Positions 46,454-55,663 are shown, numbered from the stretch's first letter. The stretch is DNA of 64,000 nucleotides from Terriglobales bacterium (GCA_035567895.1 DATMPC010000082.1:1-64000); one strand, 5' to 3'. Notes: generated by a model from the letters alone, not told the origin. Made by a program: numbers and translations.

Positions 46454-48010
46454 TTAATCAAATGCCCCTTCGAGATACCACTTCGCTGAATTTAGATCGC
46501 GGTACATACGCACCAGCATTGGCGAAGATTGCTCTGCTCGGAGTTCGATATCCCATTCGTCGCGGGTCCATGCTTGAGTGGTCCACCAGCCGCCGTTATT
46601 GCGCCATGGCCCTGCCGCGGCGGTTACGCGGTGTGTCTGTCCGCGAAAAAAGACACGCGCAGGCATTTCATTTTGCATTTGAACTTTAATCGCAAGCGGT
46701 GGACGAAAGATGCGTAGCGCCGTCCGCTGCGTGCGCGGCCTGTCATGACTCTTCGAGGCTTTTGTATATGGACGGAATGCACACATGCGAAAGCCACTGG
46801 GAGCGTGAGTGTCGAGCAATTCGGCAGAGCCTACGCGATCGTCGCCGGCGATGCCGCGAATGCGAGCAAGCGTGAGCTCGAGCCTTTCCGGCGCTGGCCC
46901 GCGGGGAAGAAATAATCCTGATTGTGCGAAGCGAGGAGGAGCGGCCTCCGCAGCCAGAAAAATCTTCTTTACCGGGCCGCCTGGGGGATGCGCGGCAAGG
47001 TCGAGTTGCAGTAGTTTCAGGAATGTCCGGCTGTCCTGCATTGGAACAGGGAACTGGAAGCTGCGCTGATAGGTGCTCTTACTCTGCTCCTGTTCCTCAA
47101 TGGATTGATCTTCATGCCCGGTCAGCTCCAGCGTAATCCGCAACTCGTTGGCAGCAAGTGATCGCGCCGCGAGGCGCGCACAGATTTGCTCGAGCAGGCG
47201 ATTCAAAATAAACGCCAGTGGCTCGAGCAGCTCAACTGCATCTTCGAGCTCGATCGATTCTTCGAATTTGGTGATCGATTCGGCCGGGACAAGAGTGCGC
47301 TCGGTTCGTCCTTGCGCGAGCTTTTGCAGATGCAACCCTTCCTGCCCAAGCCGCTGGCTCAGCGCGATCTCCGGGAGTGCGGCGAGTGCAGCAAAATCAC
47401 GGATACCCCATCGCTCAAACGTTTCGAGCATCTCCGCAGGAGGTTGGAGTAGCTGAATTGGCAAAGAACCGAGTCGCTTGGCTTCCGTGCCGGGAACAAT
47501 GATGGTCATTCCAGAGAAGCCGCGCGCAGCATACATGGCCGAATCAGGATTGCCGGCAATCGCAACACTGGCTGCAAGTCCCATTGTGGAAACATGTGAA
47601 CGGATTCGGCGAGCAATGATGGAGGGAGATCCGAAAAGGCGTTCCAGGCCAGTGATATCCAGAATCACGGTGTCACTGGATTTGGTCTTGTCATCAGGAT
47701 TTGCGGTACGTCGGGAGCTGTCTTCGACGCGCGGAGAGAAAGCATAAGTGCAATCGAGCAGCGCACTATATGCAGCTTCCTCCTGGGCAATCGATCGCCG
47801 GCAGAGATGAATATTTGGGCACGCTTCCGATTGCACCTTCGTCATGCCGATATCGACGCCTAGCTCCCGCGCCTGCTGATTGGCAGCAATGATCGTGAGC
47901 AGCGGTGGAGTGCCATCGAGCACGGCTACCGGTCGCTCACGCAGCTCAGACGCAGTGCGTGCAATGGCTTGTACAGGGAACTCGGGAACGTAAATGCAGG
48001 CAAAAAGCAT
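46454..48010 (-). CDS. imuB: ImuB-like Y-family polymerase homologue
   Basis: This 518-residue protein belongs to the ImuB branch of Y-family polymerases. Fold segments include FACIYVPEFPVQAIAR at the start, the palm-like VILDITGLERLFGS, SVAIAGNPDSAMYAAR and the HhH region WGIRDFAALAALPEIALSQRLG. ImuB members usually lack intact polymerase acidic residues and act as a clamp-binding hub linking ImuA and DnaE2. Here the usual first DxD is replaced (ACIYVPEF), in keeping with that. The start ATG at 48010 is unambiguous. A long palindromic repeat separates it from dnaE2. Confidence 0.86.
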   Translation of the reverse strand: MLFACIYVPEFPVQAIARTASELRERPVAVLDGTPPLLTIIAANQQARELGVDIGMTKVQSEACPNIHLCRRSIAQEEAAYSALLDCTYAFSPRVEDSSRRTANPDDKTKSSDTVILDITGLERLFGSPSIIARRIRSHVSTMGLAASVAIAGNPDSAMYAARGFSGMTIIVPGTEAKRLGSLPIQLLQPPAEMLETFERWGIRDFAALAALPEIALSQRLGQEGLHLQKLAQGRTERTLVPAESITKFEESIELEDAVELLEPLAFILNRLLEQICARLAARSLAANELRITLELTGHEDQSIEEQEQSKSTYQRSFQFPVPMQDSRTFLKLLQLDLAAHPPGGPVKKIFLAAEAAPPRFAQSGLFLPRGPAPERLELTLARIRGIAGDDRVGSAELLDTHAPSGFRMCAFRPYTKASKSHDRPRTQRTALRIFRPPLAIKVQMQNEMPARVFFRGQTHRVTAAAGPWRNNGGWWTTQAWTRDEWDIELRAEQSSPMLVRMYRDLNSAKWYLEGAFD

Positions 48011-48019
48011 GATGATTCA

Positions 48020-48192
48020 GGGAAGGACATCGGCTTCAGCCGTGCCGATACTAGCAATTAAGACTTCCGGCTTTAGCCACTGAGGTTCACGTGACACGAA
48101 TGTCAATTTGGCACTTCTGCACTCCTCAGTGGCTAAAGCCGGACGAATTTAAAGTCCTTTCACCGGCACGGCTGAAGCCGATGCCCTTCTCT
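48020..48192. repeat. Palindromic repeat spanning the imuA-imuB junction
   Basis: Arms of about 65 bp pair across a loop of about 38 bp. The left arm contains ATCGGCTTCAGCCGTGCCGA and CCGGCTTTAGCCACTGAGG, and the right arm contains their inverses. The right arm lies inside the last codons of the imuA-like gene, so its protein C-terminus is repeat-derived. Confidence 0.85.
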
Positions 48193-49166
48193 AATGCCTT
48201 CGGTGCCGCACTGTCCGGAACAACAAACTCGGAACGCACTGGCACTTTCTTCGAGCTACTGATGTCTCGTGATCGTGCTACTTGAAAGTGTGCGTGCGTA
48301 GTATTCAGTAGACGTGCTCGCGGAGTAATCCAACGCTGGGGCATTTCAAATGACGATGCCATTGGTTTGTCGAACGGTATGGCTACTCCCTGAGCAGTCA
48401 CGCGAAAAGCCACCTCATGGTTGACAGAAGCACCGCCGAAATGTGCGCCTACGATGGGTTCTTCTACTTCAGCAGTTTCACTCCAGGCAGCTTGTCGCGC
48501 GGCAAAATCCAGGACCAGAGAAGCACAGCTCTTAGCACTGGGTTGTTGTTCAACGATGACGAATGCGGTTGATGTGTTTTCGACTGCGCGGCGAAAACGA
48601 AACCAGGTTGTGAGCGGAATTCGCCGGGCTGCTTGAATGGAGATGTCGGCAAGATCGAGAATCACGAGTCCAAAGCCGCCAGCCTGCAAAAGTAAATCGG
48701 TAATTTTCAAAGCTTGTTCAATGTGGGAATACTCTTTGGACGAATCGAGCGATGTAACTCCTACCGAATTGAATATTTGCTTGACCGATTTGTTCTTGTG
48801 CGTGCCGCCATGTCTCTTTGGCGAATGCGAACCGCACCTGATCCACAGCAACCTTGCCAGATCTACGCCGGCACCGGTTGCCGACTGTGGATCGAAAGCA
48901 TCGCTTGCATCCACAAGCGCGCAGATTTCGTCGCGGCGTATGGACTCTGCAATAAGGGCCATCAAAACGCTGCTTCGCCCGGAGGATGTGGGTCCGCAGA
49001 TCTCAGTTACGCAGCCCAGGGGCACGCCTGCAGTAAGAGAATCAATCGCCGTGATAGTGGTTGGGATCATTTCCGGCAGCGATCTCTGAGGTGGAGTTAG
49101 TGCTCGAGGAATGCGATGTTCCAGGATTGTTTCCAGGTGTGTACGCAGTGCGGAGGTGCTATTCAT
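48126..49166 (-). CDS. imuA: ImuA-like RecA-fold protein
   Basis: This 346-residue protein has a RecA-like NTPase core. GCVTEICGPTSSGRSSVLMA gives a Walker A variant (GPTSSGRS, Arg replacing the usual Lys) at about 58-65. A Walker B-like LVILDLADISIQ follows near 168-180. It lies upstream of imuB and dnaE2 in the order of the ImuA-ImuB-DnaE2 mutasome and probably helps recruit the polymerase during SOS repair. Residues about 325-346 (GIGFSRAGERTLNSSGFSH) are encoded by a palindromic repeat and are not expected to be ancestral. I could not identify a LexA box upstream. Confidence 0.82.
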   Translation of the reverse strand: MNSTSALRTHLETILEHRIPRALTPPQRSLPEMIPTTITAIDSLTAGVPLGCVTEICGPTSSGRSSVLMALIAESIRRDEICALVDASDAFDPQSATGAGVDLARLLWIRCGSHSPKRHGGTHKNKSVKQIFNSVGVTSLDSSKEYSHIEQALKITDLLLQAGGFGLVILDLADISIQAARRIPLTTWFRFRRAVENTSTAFVIVEQQPSAKSCASLVLDFAARQAAWSETAEVEEPIVGAHFGGASVNHEVAFRVTAQGVAIPFDKPMASSFEMPQRWITPRARLLNTTHAHFQVARSRDISSSKKVPVRSEFVVPDSAAPKALEKGIGFSRAGERTLNSSGFSH

Positions 49167-49385
49167 CGTGGTTTCCCAAGCAAAGAGGTTTAGCGTACTT
49201 TCGCTTTATATTCGCCTAATGAGTTAGGATTTTCCTCCGCGATGAAATGGTTGTCAAGAGGCGGGAATTGCGATCTATCGGCTGAGGAGCTGGCCGCTCG
49301 CAAATCTGCTAAATGTTTGGAATCAATTACTTAGCCGTGTAATGTTGCGCCGAATTCTTCGCAGCAAAACTTAACCGAAATTTTG

Positions 49386-49414
49386 TTGACTGTCTGAAAC
49401 AGCGGCAGTAATGT
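49386..49414 (+). promoter_or_regulatory. Candidate promoter that argues for a downstream start
   Basis: TTGACT, a 17-base spacer and TAATGT form a sigma-70-like promoter. The ATG at 49411 falls inside the -10 box, so if this promoter is used translation must begin at 49435 or 49441. Confidence 0.35.
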
Positions 49415-49434
49415 TCGAGCAGCTACCCTTGAAC

Positions 49435-49842
49435 ATGTCAATGAAACGGATTCTCGCCTATGGCGAGGACGCCCATGTTATCTCTACGCGTGCCATGATT
49501 TTGCAGCGTTCGGGATACGACGTTGCTCACACCACTCGCGCTGACGAGTTGGTTTCGCTGCTGCGCGGAATATTTTTTGACATGCTTCTGATCGGAGATT
49601 CGTTACGCACACCCCAAAACGTGCGTCTGGTGCAGCGTTTGAGAGAACAATTTCCTACGCTCACCATCGTTATGGTTCAGGATGAGCAAGACGAACGTGA
49701 TCCCTGGTCTACAGCTTTTGTGAGTAGTGGTCCTGAGCAGCTTGTGAACGCAGTCCGCTTGGTTCTCAAAGACAACCGCAAGCCCGTGAAGAGCAGTGCG
49801 GCCGAGATCAAGCTAAAGGCGATGCGCAGCACAGCTGGCTAA
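49435..49842 (+). CDS. Receiver-like protein
   Basis: This 135-residue protein has the alternating strand-helix pattern of a response-regulator receiver: RILAYGEDAHVISTRAMIL, DMLLIGDSL and TIVMVQDEQD. The acidic pair near the N-terminus is reduced to ED, and the usual Lys near the end is not obvious. Phosphorylation is therefore uncertain. The start at 49435 is preferred over 49411 because the latter overlaps a promoter-like sequence. Confidence 0.65.
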   Translation: MSMKRILAYGEDAHVISTRAMILQRSGYDVAHTTRADELVSLLRGIFFDMLLIGDSLRTPQNVRLVQRLREQFPTLTIVMVQDEQDERDPWSTAFVSSGPEQLVNAVRLVLKDNRKPVKSSAAEIKLKAMRSTAG

Positions 49843-49862
49843 TAGTCCGCGTGCCTGAAAGC

Positions 49863-50405
49863 TTAGAGCGACAGTTCCAGAGTCATCTTCCTATAAGCCA
49901 ACATGACGTCCGCTTTAGTGACCATGCCCAGCAGGCGTTTTTCATTGCGCCGCGAAACAACGGGAAAATTGGCGAGATGAAACTCACGCATGCGCTCCAC
50001 CACTTCATGCATCGTTTGATCAGGAAATGCGCATTTCAGATCGCGTGAATAAACGGCATCTACCTGAACTTGTCCTCGCTCGCTCCTGTCGATCTTCACG
50101 ATGTCGGACATGCTGATCATGCCGGCAAGCTCGCCGTCTTCGTCGAGCACCGGCATGGCGAACACCTCTCGCGCGAACATGATCTCCTGCACAGATTCGA
50201 GCGTGTCATGAGGGGAGGCTGCCGGAATTTCGTTCATCACCTGCGAGACGCGCACACCAGAGAGAAGATGCAGAGGGGAACGCTGGTTTTGTTGCTGTTT
50301 GCGAAATTGAAGGATCAAAAGCCCGATTTGAAGAAGCAGGATCAGGCTGCTTAGCGCGAGAAACAGTAGTGAGTAAGTGTTTGTTTGCAAGGTCCAGACT
50401 CCCAC
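49863..50405 (-). CDS. Membrane-anchored CBS-pair protein
   Basis: This 180-residue protein has one N-terminal membrane helix (YSLLFLALSSLILLLQIGLLIL, about 11-32). Two CBS domains follow: VSQVMNEIPAASPHDTLES to GMISMSDIVKI, and AFPDQTMHEVVERMREF to LGMVTKADVML. CBS pairs bind adenine nucleotides and often sense energy state. The gene is convergent with the receiver-like gene and has no partner domain of its own. Confidence 0.87.
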   Translation of the reverse strand: MGVWTLQTNTYSLLFLALSSLILLLQIGLLILQFRKQQQNQRSPLHLLSGVRVSQVMNEIPAASPHDTLESVQEIMFAREVFAMPVLDEDGELAGMISMSDIVKIDRSERGQVQVDAVYSRDLKCAFPDQTMHEVVERMREFHLANFPVVSRRNEKRLLGMVTKADVMLAYRKMTLELSL

Positions 50406-50530
50406 TGGGATTCCGATTGGGGGCTCAGGTCCCGCTTTTGCAGTGGTTATACCTCATTTGGAAAATAGTGGGAATCAAAAATATTTATGCAGGTTATAGA
50501 ACAGCGTAAAGATGGCCTGAAAAAGCGAAA

Positions 50531-50558
50531 TCCCTGATTGCTTTAACAATCAGGGATC
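50531..50558 (-). terminator. Terminator of the LytTR regulator gene
   Basis: ATCCCTGATTG and CAATCAGGGAT form a perfect 11-bp stem with a CTTTAA loop, 26 bp after the minus-strand stop at 50585. On the minus strand the stem is followed by TTCGCTTTTT. Confidence 0.7.
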
Positions 50559-50584
50559 CCAATCAAGGGCAAGACGTCAACAGC

Positions 50585-51406
50585 TTATTGTGTGTAGCTC
50601 AGCGCCGACAGGGCTTTACGGAATTGCTGGCGATAGTTGCGGCTCATCGTAAGCTCTTTTCCATCCACCAGCTTCACCATGTAGTCTCCATGAGGCAGTG
50701 GACGAAACTCCCGCAGACACTCGATATTGATAATCGTGCAGCGGTGGATACGAACAAACTGCCTGGAATCCAACTTCTTTTCCAACTCGTTCATAGTAGA
50801 CCGCATGCGGTGCGCCTGGGAACCGCAATGCACTTGAACATAATTAGCCGATGACGTGAAGGAATCAACCTGTTGTACCTTCTGAAAGAAGATGCGATCG
50901 CCGTTGCGAAGCGCCAGGCGTTCCAGGTACTTTGGTGATTCCTGATTCGGAACCAGCACCGGCGTGGGCCTGGAAGGCGCGGGCCGAGATACCATGCTGC
51001 GCTCCATCTGCACGCGAAGCTTGGCCCGCTCTACAGCCTGGAGAAGACGCTCGTCGTGGAACGGCTTTACCACATAATCGGCGGCATGCGCGTCAAAGGC
51101 CCGAGCAGCGTAACGTTCGAGGGCGCTCATGAAAACCACTGCAGGAATTTTCTCGCGACTCGATTCCACTACCTGGAAACCTGGTACTTCAGGTAGCTGA
51201 ACATCTACAAACAGCATGTCGGGTGCGTACTCGGCAATCGCGGCGAGGGCCTCTTTGCCGTCTGCGCATTCGCTTACGATCTCGATAGAGTCGTCGTCCT
51301 CGAGAAGGCGGCTTATGGCTTCGCGGGCGGAAGGCTGGTCGTCGGCGATCAGTGCACGGAATCTCGATTGGGCAAACGCGGCGGCATGTATGGAGTCTGT
51401 TGCCAT
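50585..51406 (-). CDS. LytTR-family response regulator
   Basis: This 273-residue protein has a receiver domain at about 16-135: LIADDQPSAREA, phospho-acceptor in MLFVDVQLPEVPGF, VVFMSALERYAARAFDAHA and DYVVKPF. After a Pro-rich linker, a LytTR DNA-binding domain occupies about 165-270 (VDSFTSSANYVQVHCG, FVRIHRCTIINIECLREFRP, ELTMSRNYRQQFRKAL). It overlaps the end of the Sel1-repeat gene upstream by 58 bp, so the two are coupled. No histidine kinase is adjacent. Confidence 0.92.
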   Translation of the reverse strand: MATDSIHAAAFAQSRFRALIADDQPSAREAISRLLEDDDSIEIVSECADGKEALAAIAEYAPDMLFVDVQLPEVPGFQVVESSREKIPAVVFMSALERYAARAFDAHAADYVVKPFHDERLLQAVERAKLRVQMERSMVSRPAPSRPTPVLVPNQESPKYLERLALRNGDRIFFQKVQQVDSFTSSANYVQVHCGSQAHRMRSTMNELEKKLDSRQFVRIHRCTIINIECLREFRPLPHGDYMVKLVDGKELTMSRNYRQQFRKALSALSYTQ

Positions 51407-52551
51407 AACGTCTTGAACACCTCACTGTTTTCCATAGTTCGTGGTTGTCGGTTCAAAGCCAAGGCGGCATCAGGAACGTGGCGGAGCTGAACTGGAGTGC
51501 GGAAATCCGCAGAAGGATGTTGCGCAACCCAAGTTTGCGAATTCGATTGCGCCTGTTTTATCTGACTCTCGTCGAGCTCTCTTGCGAGCTCGGCAAATTT
51601 GTTCTGAAACAGTTGTGGAATGAAAACGCCAGAAGCTTCTGCAGACAGGTACCAGCCATATGCGGCAGTCGCGTCGATGACCGCTGCGCAGCCGACCAGG
51701 GAGCAGAGTGCAAGGTTCAGATAACTCTGTCCGTTTCCTTGTTCCGCCGCTGCCGAAAACCACTTTAAGGCCTCGCGCTTATCCTGCTTACCTGTCGTTC
51801 CCTGAAAATAGATTCTTCCCAGATTGTTCTGTGCGGCAGCGTAACCTTTGTCGGCCGCCTTGCGGTAAAGCTCAATAGCTCTGGCCAGATCGGCCTTTAC
51901 GCCATTCCCGTTTTCGTAACAAACACCTAGTAGAAAATTCGCCGCAGGAAGGTCGCGATGAGCAGCGCGTTTTAGCCATTTGATTCCGAGTTCGGGGTCG
52001 CGTGGCACGATCTCACCATTCAGGTAGATCATCGCAAGATCGACTTGTGAAATGTCCAGACCAGCTGTTGCGGAACGAATCAGGAGCTCCAGCGCTCGCT
52101 CGGGATCTTTCGCAGCTCCCCAGCCGCTGAGATAAATCACTGCGAGGTTGTGCTGAGCAACTGAATAGCCGGACGAGGCTGCGCGCAGAAACCAGCGAAT
52201 TGCCTCCGACTCGTTGCGTTCGACCCCGTGACCCAGCAGATAGAGCACGCCAAGATTTGTTTGCGAGTCGGGATCGCCTTGATCACTTGCCTTACGAAAC
52301 CAGCGTGCTGCCTCTTCGTAATTCACTTTACCCACTCGGCCCGAAATATATGCTTTTGCTACTTGAGTCTCTGCAGTTAAAGAGCCATTCTCGGCTTGGG
52401 TGAGCAGCTTGCTAAATTCCGACTCGCCAATCGGTTTCACAGCTGCTATCGCGTCGCGTTGAGATATAGATGCCGTGATCGCGAGAAGGATGAAAAACGA
52501 TTTCAAGGAAAACGATGTGAAACGCGTTGGACTACTTTCCATGCCTGACAT
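51349..52551 (-). CDS. Exported Sel1-repeat protein
   Basis: This 400-residue protein has an N-terminal signal peptide or anchor (SLKSFFILLAITASISQRDAIA). Seven or so Sel1-like repeats of about 36 residues follow at about 55-300, with units such as AARWFRKASDQGDPDSQTNL and AIELYRKAADKGYAAAQNNL. The C-terminal 90 residues are Gln/Ser/Pro-rich. Sel1 repeats form helical scaffolds for protein binding, commonly in signalling. Overlap with the LytTR regulator gene suggests they work together. The last 20 codons are read in two frames. Confidence 0.86.
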   Translation of the reverse strand: MSGMESSPTRFTSFSLKSFFILLAITASISQRDAIAAVKPIGESEFSKLLTQAENGSLTAETQVAKAYISGRVGKVNYEEAARWFRKASDQGDPDSQTNLGVLYLLGHGVERNESEAIRWFLRAASSGYSVAQHNLAVIYLSGWGAAKDPERALELLIRSATAGLDISQVDLAMIYLNGEIVPRDPELGIKWLKRAAHRDLPAANFLLGVCYENGNGVKADLARAIELYRKAADKGYAAAQNNLGRIYFQGTTGKQDKREALKWFSAAAEQGNGQSYLNLALCSLVGCAAVIDATAAYGWYLSAEASGVFIPQLFQNKFAELARELDESQIKQAQSNSQTWVAQHPSADFRTPVQLRHVPDAALALNRQPRTMENSEVFKTLWQQTPYMPPRLPNRDSVH

Positions 52552-52572
52552 CGCAACACCACCTGAAAACAG

Positions 52573-52619
52573 AAAGAGGCTGCCGGATCCTGAAACGAAT
52601 CAGGATCGCGACAGCCTCC
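52573..52619. terminator. Stem-loop upstream of the Sel1 gene
   Basis: An imperfect stem pairs GAGGCTGCCGGATCCTGA with TCAGGATCGCGACAGCCTC around an AACGAA loop. It lies between the small gene at 52643 and the Sel1 gene, both on the minus strand, so it may terminate the first before the second. Confidence 0.5.
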
Positions 52620-52642
52620 GATGTATTCGGTCAGCTACTTCG

Positions 52643-52849
52643 CTAGCTGAATTTGATCTTCTGCCTCGAAACCTCTACCAGAACGGGAATCCCATCTTGA
52701 ATCTTCAGTCTTTCAATCTCTCCGTGTCCCATCTGCTGACAGTAGCGCACGAACGCCTGCCATGCCGGATGCAGCGATGCTTCCGGCTCGTCACTCTTTG
52801 AAGTCGATCCGTTGCGGCGCGACTCCGGCGCGTTGTTGCGCTCACTCAT
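52643..52849 (-). CDS. Small conserved-looking protein
   Basis: The family is not recognised. This 68-residue protein has a polar N-terminus and an ordered C-terminal part (HPAWQAFVRYCQQMGHGEI, then IQDGIPVLVEVSRQKIKF) that looks like a helix followed by strands. The ATG at 52849 has GGGA upstream; an in-frame start 15 codons earlier is less likely. The composition and predicted structure favour a real gene. Confidence 0.6.
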   Translation of the reverse strand: MSERNNAPESRRNGSTSKSDEPEASLHPAWQAFVRYCQQMGHGEIERLKIQDGIPVLVEVSRQKIKFS

Positions 52850-53238
52850 CCAGATCCCGTCTGGTTGCCTGTTTGTACCTTTGACGCTATGCACCTATAT
52901 CGGTTAGCAGGTCGTCAATCAATTTACATTTCGTATGCCATCCATCAATACGCCGTCCGATGGCCGCAAGTTCCCTCAAGATTCACGATCTGCAGTGAGT
53001 GGCTGGGACAAATCTTACAGCGCAGTCGTTGTTCATTTTCGGACAAAGCTTGTATGAATTCGGACACGCTCGTGCGCAGCGTACTGACGCAGATTGTCAC
53101 TGTCCTGTCTGGCAGTAGTGACAGATGCCGATTTATTCGCTACCCAGTCGAGCTCTCAGCGTATGAAACCGTCAGACTGCGATTGTCAGACCAAGGTGCA
53201 GCGCCGCTCCCTGTACACTGTTGCGCGGGGCAAGAGAC
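52850..53238. other. Upstream region of cydA with inverted repeat
   Basis: This region lies between divergent genes. TGTCACT at 53095-53101 and AGTGACA at 53117-53123 form a 7-bp inverted repeat with a 15-base centre, a possible regulator site for cydAB. I saw no strong promoter and no gene. Confidence 0.4.
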
Positions 53239-54600
53239 GTGGACACAGCGTACTTCGTACATCGCCTTCATTTCGGCTTCCTCATTACATTCCATTACCT
53301 GTTTCCCCAGCTAACCATGGGCCTTTCCCCGCTCATCGTCATTCTGAAGAGCATTGCGCTGAGAACCGGGAACCAGGCGTATGACAATGCAGCCCGCTTT
53401 TGGATGAAAATCTTCGGGATTAATTTCGTTCTGGGCGTGGTGACTGGCATTCCGATGGAGTTTCAGTTTGGGACCAACTGGGCCCGCTTTTCCCAGATGA
53501 CAGGCGGCGTGATTGGGCAAACCCTGGTGATGGAAGGCGTCTTTTCATTCTTTCTCGAGTCGGCATTTCTCGGCTTGTTTTTGTTCGGAGAAAAGCGATT
53601 GACTCGCGTCGCGCATTGGTGGACTGGATTCATGGTCTTCCTCGGCTCCTGGCTATCGGGTTTCTTCATCATCGTTACCGACGCCTGGATGCAGCATCCC
53701 GTCGCCTACACACGCTTACCTGACGGTTCGTACCAAGTGAGCAGCTTTTCCGGTTTGCTGCTTAACCCTTGGGCTCTCTTGCAGTATGCACACAACATGA
53801 GCGGCGCCGTGATCACCGGTGCGTTCGTCATGTCCGCTGTGGGAGCCTTCTATCTGCTCAACCGGCGCTTCGAGGAATACGGGCGGATTTTCCTTCGGAT
53901 CGGCGTGACTGCCGGGTTTGTTTGTTCGGTTCTCCAGGTCTTTCCCACGGGCGACCTTCACGGAAAGTATTTGGCCAAGCACCAGCCCATAACTACGGCT
54001 GCCATGGAGGGGCTTTTCCGAACTGAGAAGGGCGCGCCGATGGTGTTGATAGGCCAACCTGACGTGGAGCATCAGCGAATAGATAATCCCTTGGTCGTGA
54101 ACAAAGTTCTGAGCTTTCTCGTGTACGGCACGACCGAAGCCCAAGTAAAAGGTTTGGATGCATTCCCACGGGAAGACTGGCCGACGAACATTCCGCTGCT
54201 CTATTTCAGCTATCACATCATGGCTGGGCTCGGGACTATTTTCATCGCCGTCATGAGTCTCGCGATCCTCCAGCTCTGGCGTAGAAGTCTTGTTGAAACG
54301 CGCTGGCTGCTATGGGTAATCATGTTGTGCCTGCCGTTTCCGTATATTGCGAACACTGCCGGATGGTTGACCGCGGAAGTAGGTCGTCAACCGTGGTTGG
54401 TATACGGTCTGATGCGTACCAATATGGGATACTCGCACAATGTTTCGGCTGGAAACGGCTTATTCACTTTGCTGGGCTTCATGGGACTCTACGCTCTTCT
54501 CGGGGTCTTCTTTCTTTTCCTGGTTCATCGTGAGATCGATCATGGGCCAGCTCTGCATCCCAATGTTGAATCTCAGCCAATCAGTGTGGCAGGAGACTAG
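53239..54600 (+). CDS. cydA: Cytochrome bd-type quinol oxidase subunit I
   Basis: This 453-residue membrane protein has about nine helices. The family hallmark TAGWLTAEVGRQPWLVYG lies near residues 373-390. Other family features are the N-terminal HRLHFGFLITFHYLFPQ, whose His is a haem ligand, and GIPMEFQFGTNWARFS. The quinol-binding loop is short, as in CioA-type enzymes. The start is taken as GTG at 53239, seven codons inside the longest frame, because it gives the normal N-terminus; a TTG at 53221 is the alternative. It reduces oxygen at low tension without proton pumping. cydB follows immediately. Confidence 0.92.
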   Translation: MDTAYFVHRLHFGFLITFHYLFPQLTMGLSPLIVILKSIALRTGNQAYDNAARFWMKIFGINFVLGVVTGIPMEFQFGTNWARFSQMTGGVIGQTLVMEGVFSFFLESAFLGLFLFGEKRLTRVAHWWTGFMVFLGSWLSGFFIIVTDAWMQHPVAYTRLPDGSYQVSSFSGLLLNPWALLQYAHNMSGAVITGAFVMSAVGAFYLLNRRFEEYGRIFLRIGVTAGFVCSVLQVFPTGDLHGKYLAKHQPITTAAMEGLFRTEKGAPMVLIGQPDVEHQRIDNPLVVNKVLSFLVYGTTEAQVKGLDAFPREDWPTNIPLLYFSYHIMAGLGTIFIAVMSLAILQLWRRSLVETRWLLWVIMLCLPFPYIANTAGWLTAEVGRQPWLVYGLMRTNMGYSHNVSAGNGLFTLLGFMGLYALLGVFFLFLVHREIDHGPALHPNVESQPISVAGD

Positions 54601-54602
54601 CG

Positions 54603-55650
54603 GTGGCAACGGTTTGGTACCTTCTCGTCGCATTCATGCTGGCCACTTACGTTGTGCTTGACGGGTTTGACCTCGGCGCCGGCATCGCGCATCTCTTCGT
54701 TGCTCGTACGAATGACGAGCGCAGGATGGTTCTGCGCGCCATCGGACCAGTATGGGACGGAAATGAAGTCTGGCTGCTTGCCGCCGGCGGAACTCTGTTC
54801 TTCGCGTTTCCATTGCTTTATGCCTCGAGCTTCAGCGGCTTCTACTTGCCTCTCAACATGGTGCTGTGGCTTCTGATCCTGCGGGGTATTGGCATCGAAT
54901 TCCGCATGCATCTGGACAACAGCGTGTGGAGGGACTTCTTCGATGGACTTTTTTCCCTCGGCAGCCTTTTCCTGGCGATATTCTTCGGAGCAGCTTTGGG
55001 CAACGTGATTCGCGGTGTGCCGCTTGCCGCCGACCACTATTTTTTTTGAGCCACTGTGGACCAACTTCCTGCCGGGCGAAAACGCGGGCGTGCTCGACTG
55101 GTACACGGTATTGACTGGAGTGATGGCCCTGATTGCGCTCACAATTCACGGTGTTAATTACGTAGCTGTGAAAACGAGTGGAGAACTCGCGCAACGTTGC
55201 CAAGCCGCGGCGCGCAAACTATGGCCATTGCTTCTTGTGCTGACGATAGCGAGCTGCGTGGCAACTATCGTGATTCGACCGCGAGTGCTTGAGAATTACA
55301 AAGCGCATCCAATCGGATTTCTCATTCCTGTCATCGTGGCCGTGAGCTTAGCGGTCATGTTCACAGCTCGCCGAGCCGGCAATGATCGCCGCGCTTTTAT
55401 TGCCTCTTGCGCCTATCTGGCGAGCATGCTTGGAGGAGCCGCGTTTGCGCTGTATCCAAGCTTGCTGCCTTCCAGCAATCCCAACGTTGAGGACATCACC
55501 ATCTACAACGCTGCCGCGGGTTCCTACTCGCTTACTTACGGCGTGATCTGGTGGTCGATCGGAATGCTCATCGCGATTGGATACTTCGTCATGGTTTACC
55601 GCATGTTCCGGGGCAAAGTCAGTTTGCAATCCGGCGAGCACGGATACTGA
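54603..55650 (+). pseudogene. cydB: Cytochrome bd oxidase subunit II, interrupted by a frameshift at a T8 run
   Basis: The first frame (54603-55049, GTG start after AGGAG) encodes the N-terminal 148 residues, with the family motif VVLDGFDLGAG and WDGNEVWLLAAGG. It stops at TGA just after eight T residues at 55040-55047. The next frame continues the protein seamlessly (FFEPLWTNFLPGENAGVLDWY to SGEHGY at 55650). Deleting one T restores a single frame of normal length. Possibilities are a real pseudogene, transcriptional or ribosomal slippage on the T8 run, or a sequencing error. CydB partners CydA, so a working copy would be expected. Confidence 0.85.
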
Positions 55651-55663
55651 CGATCGCATCTCC

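Noticed and set aside
49167-49385. LexA box upstream of imuA
   Set aside because: I looked for GTTC-N7-GAAC-like and CTG-N10-CAG-like sites and found no convincing match. SOS control is expected from the genes but not shown.
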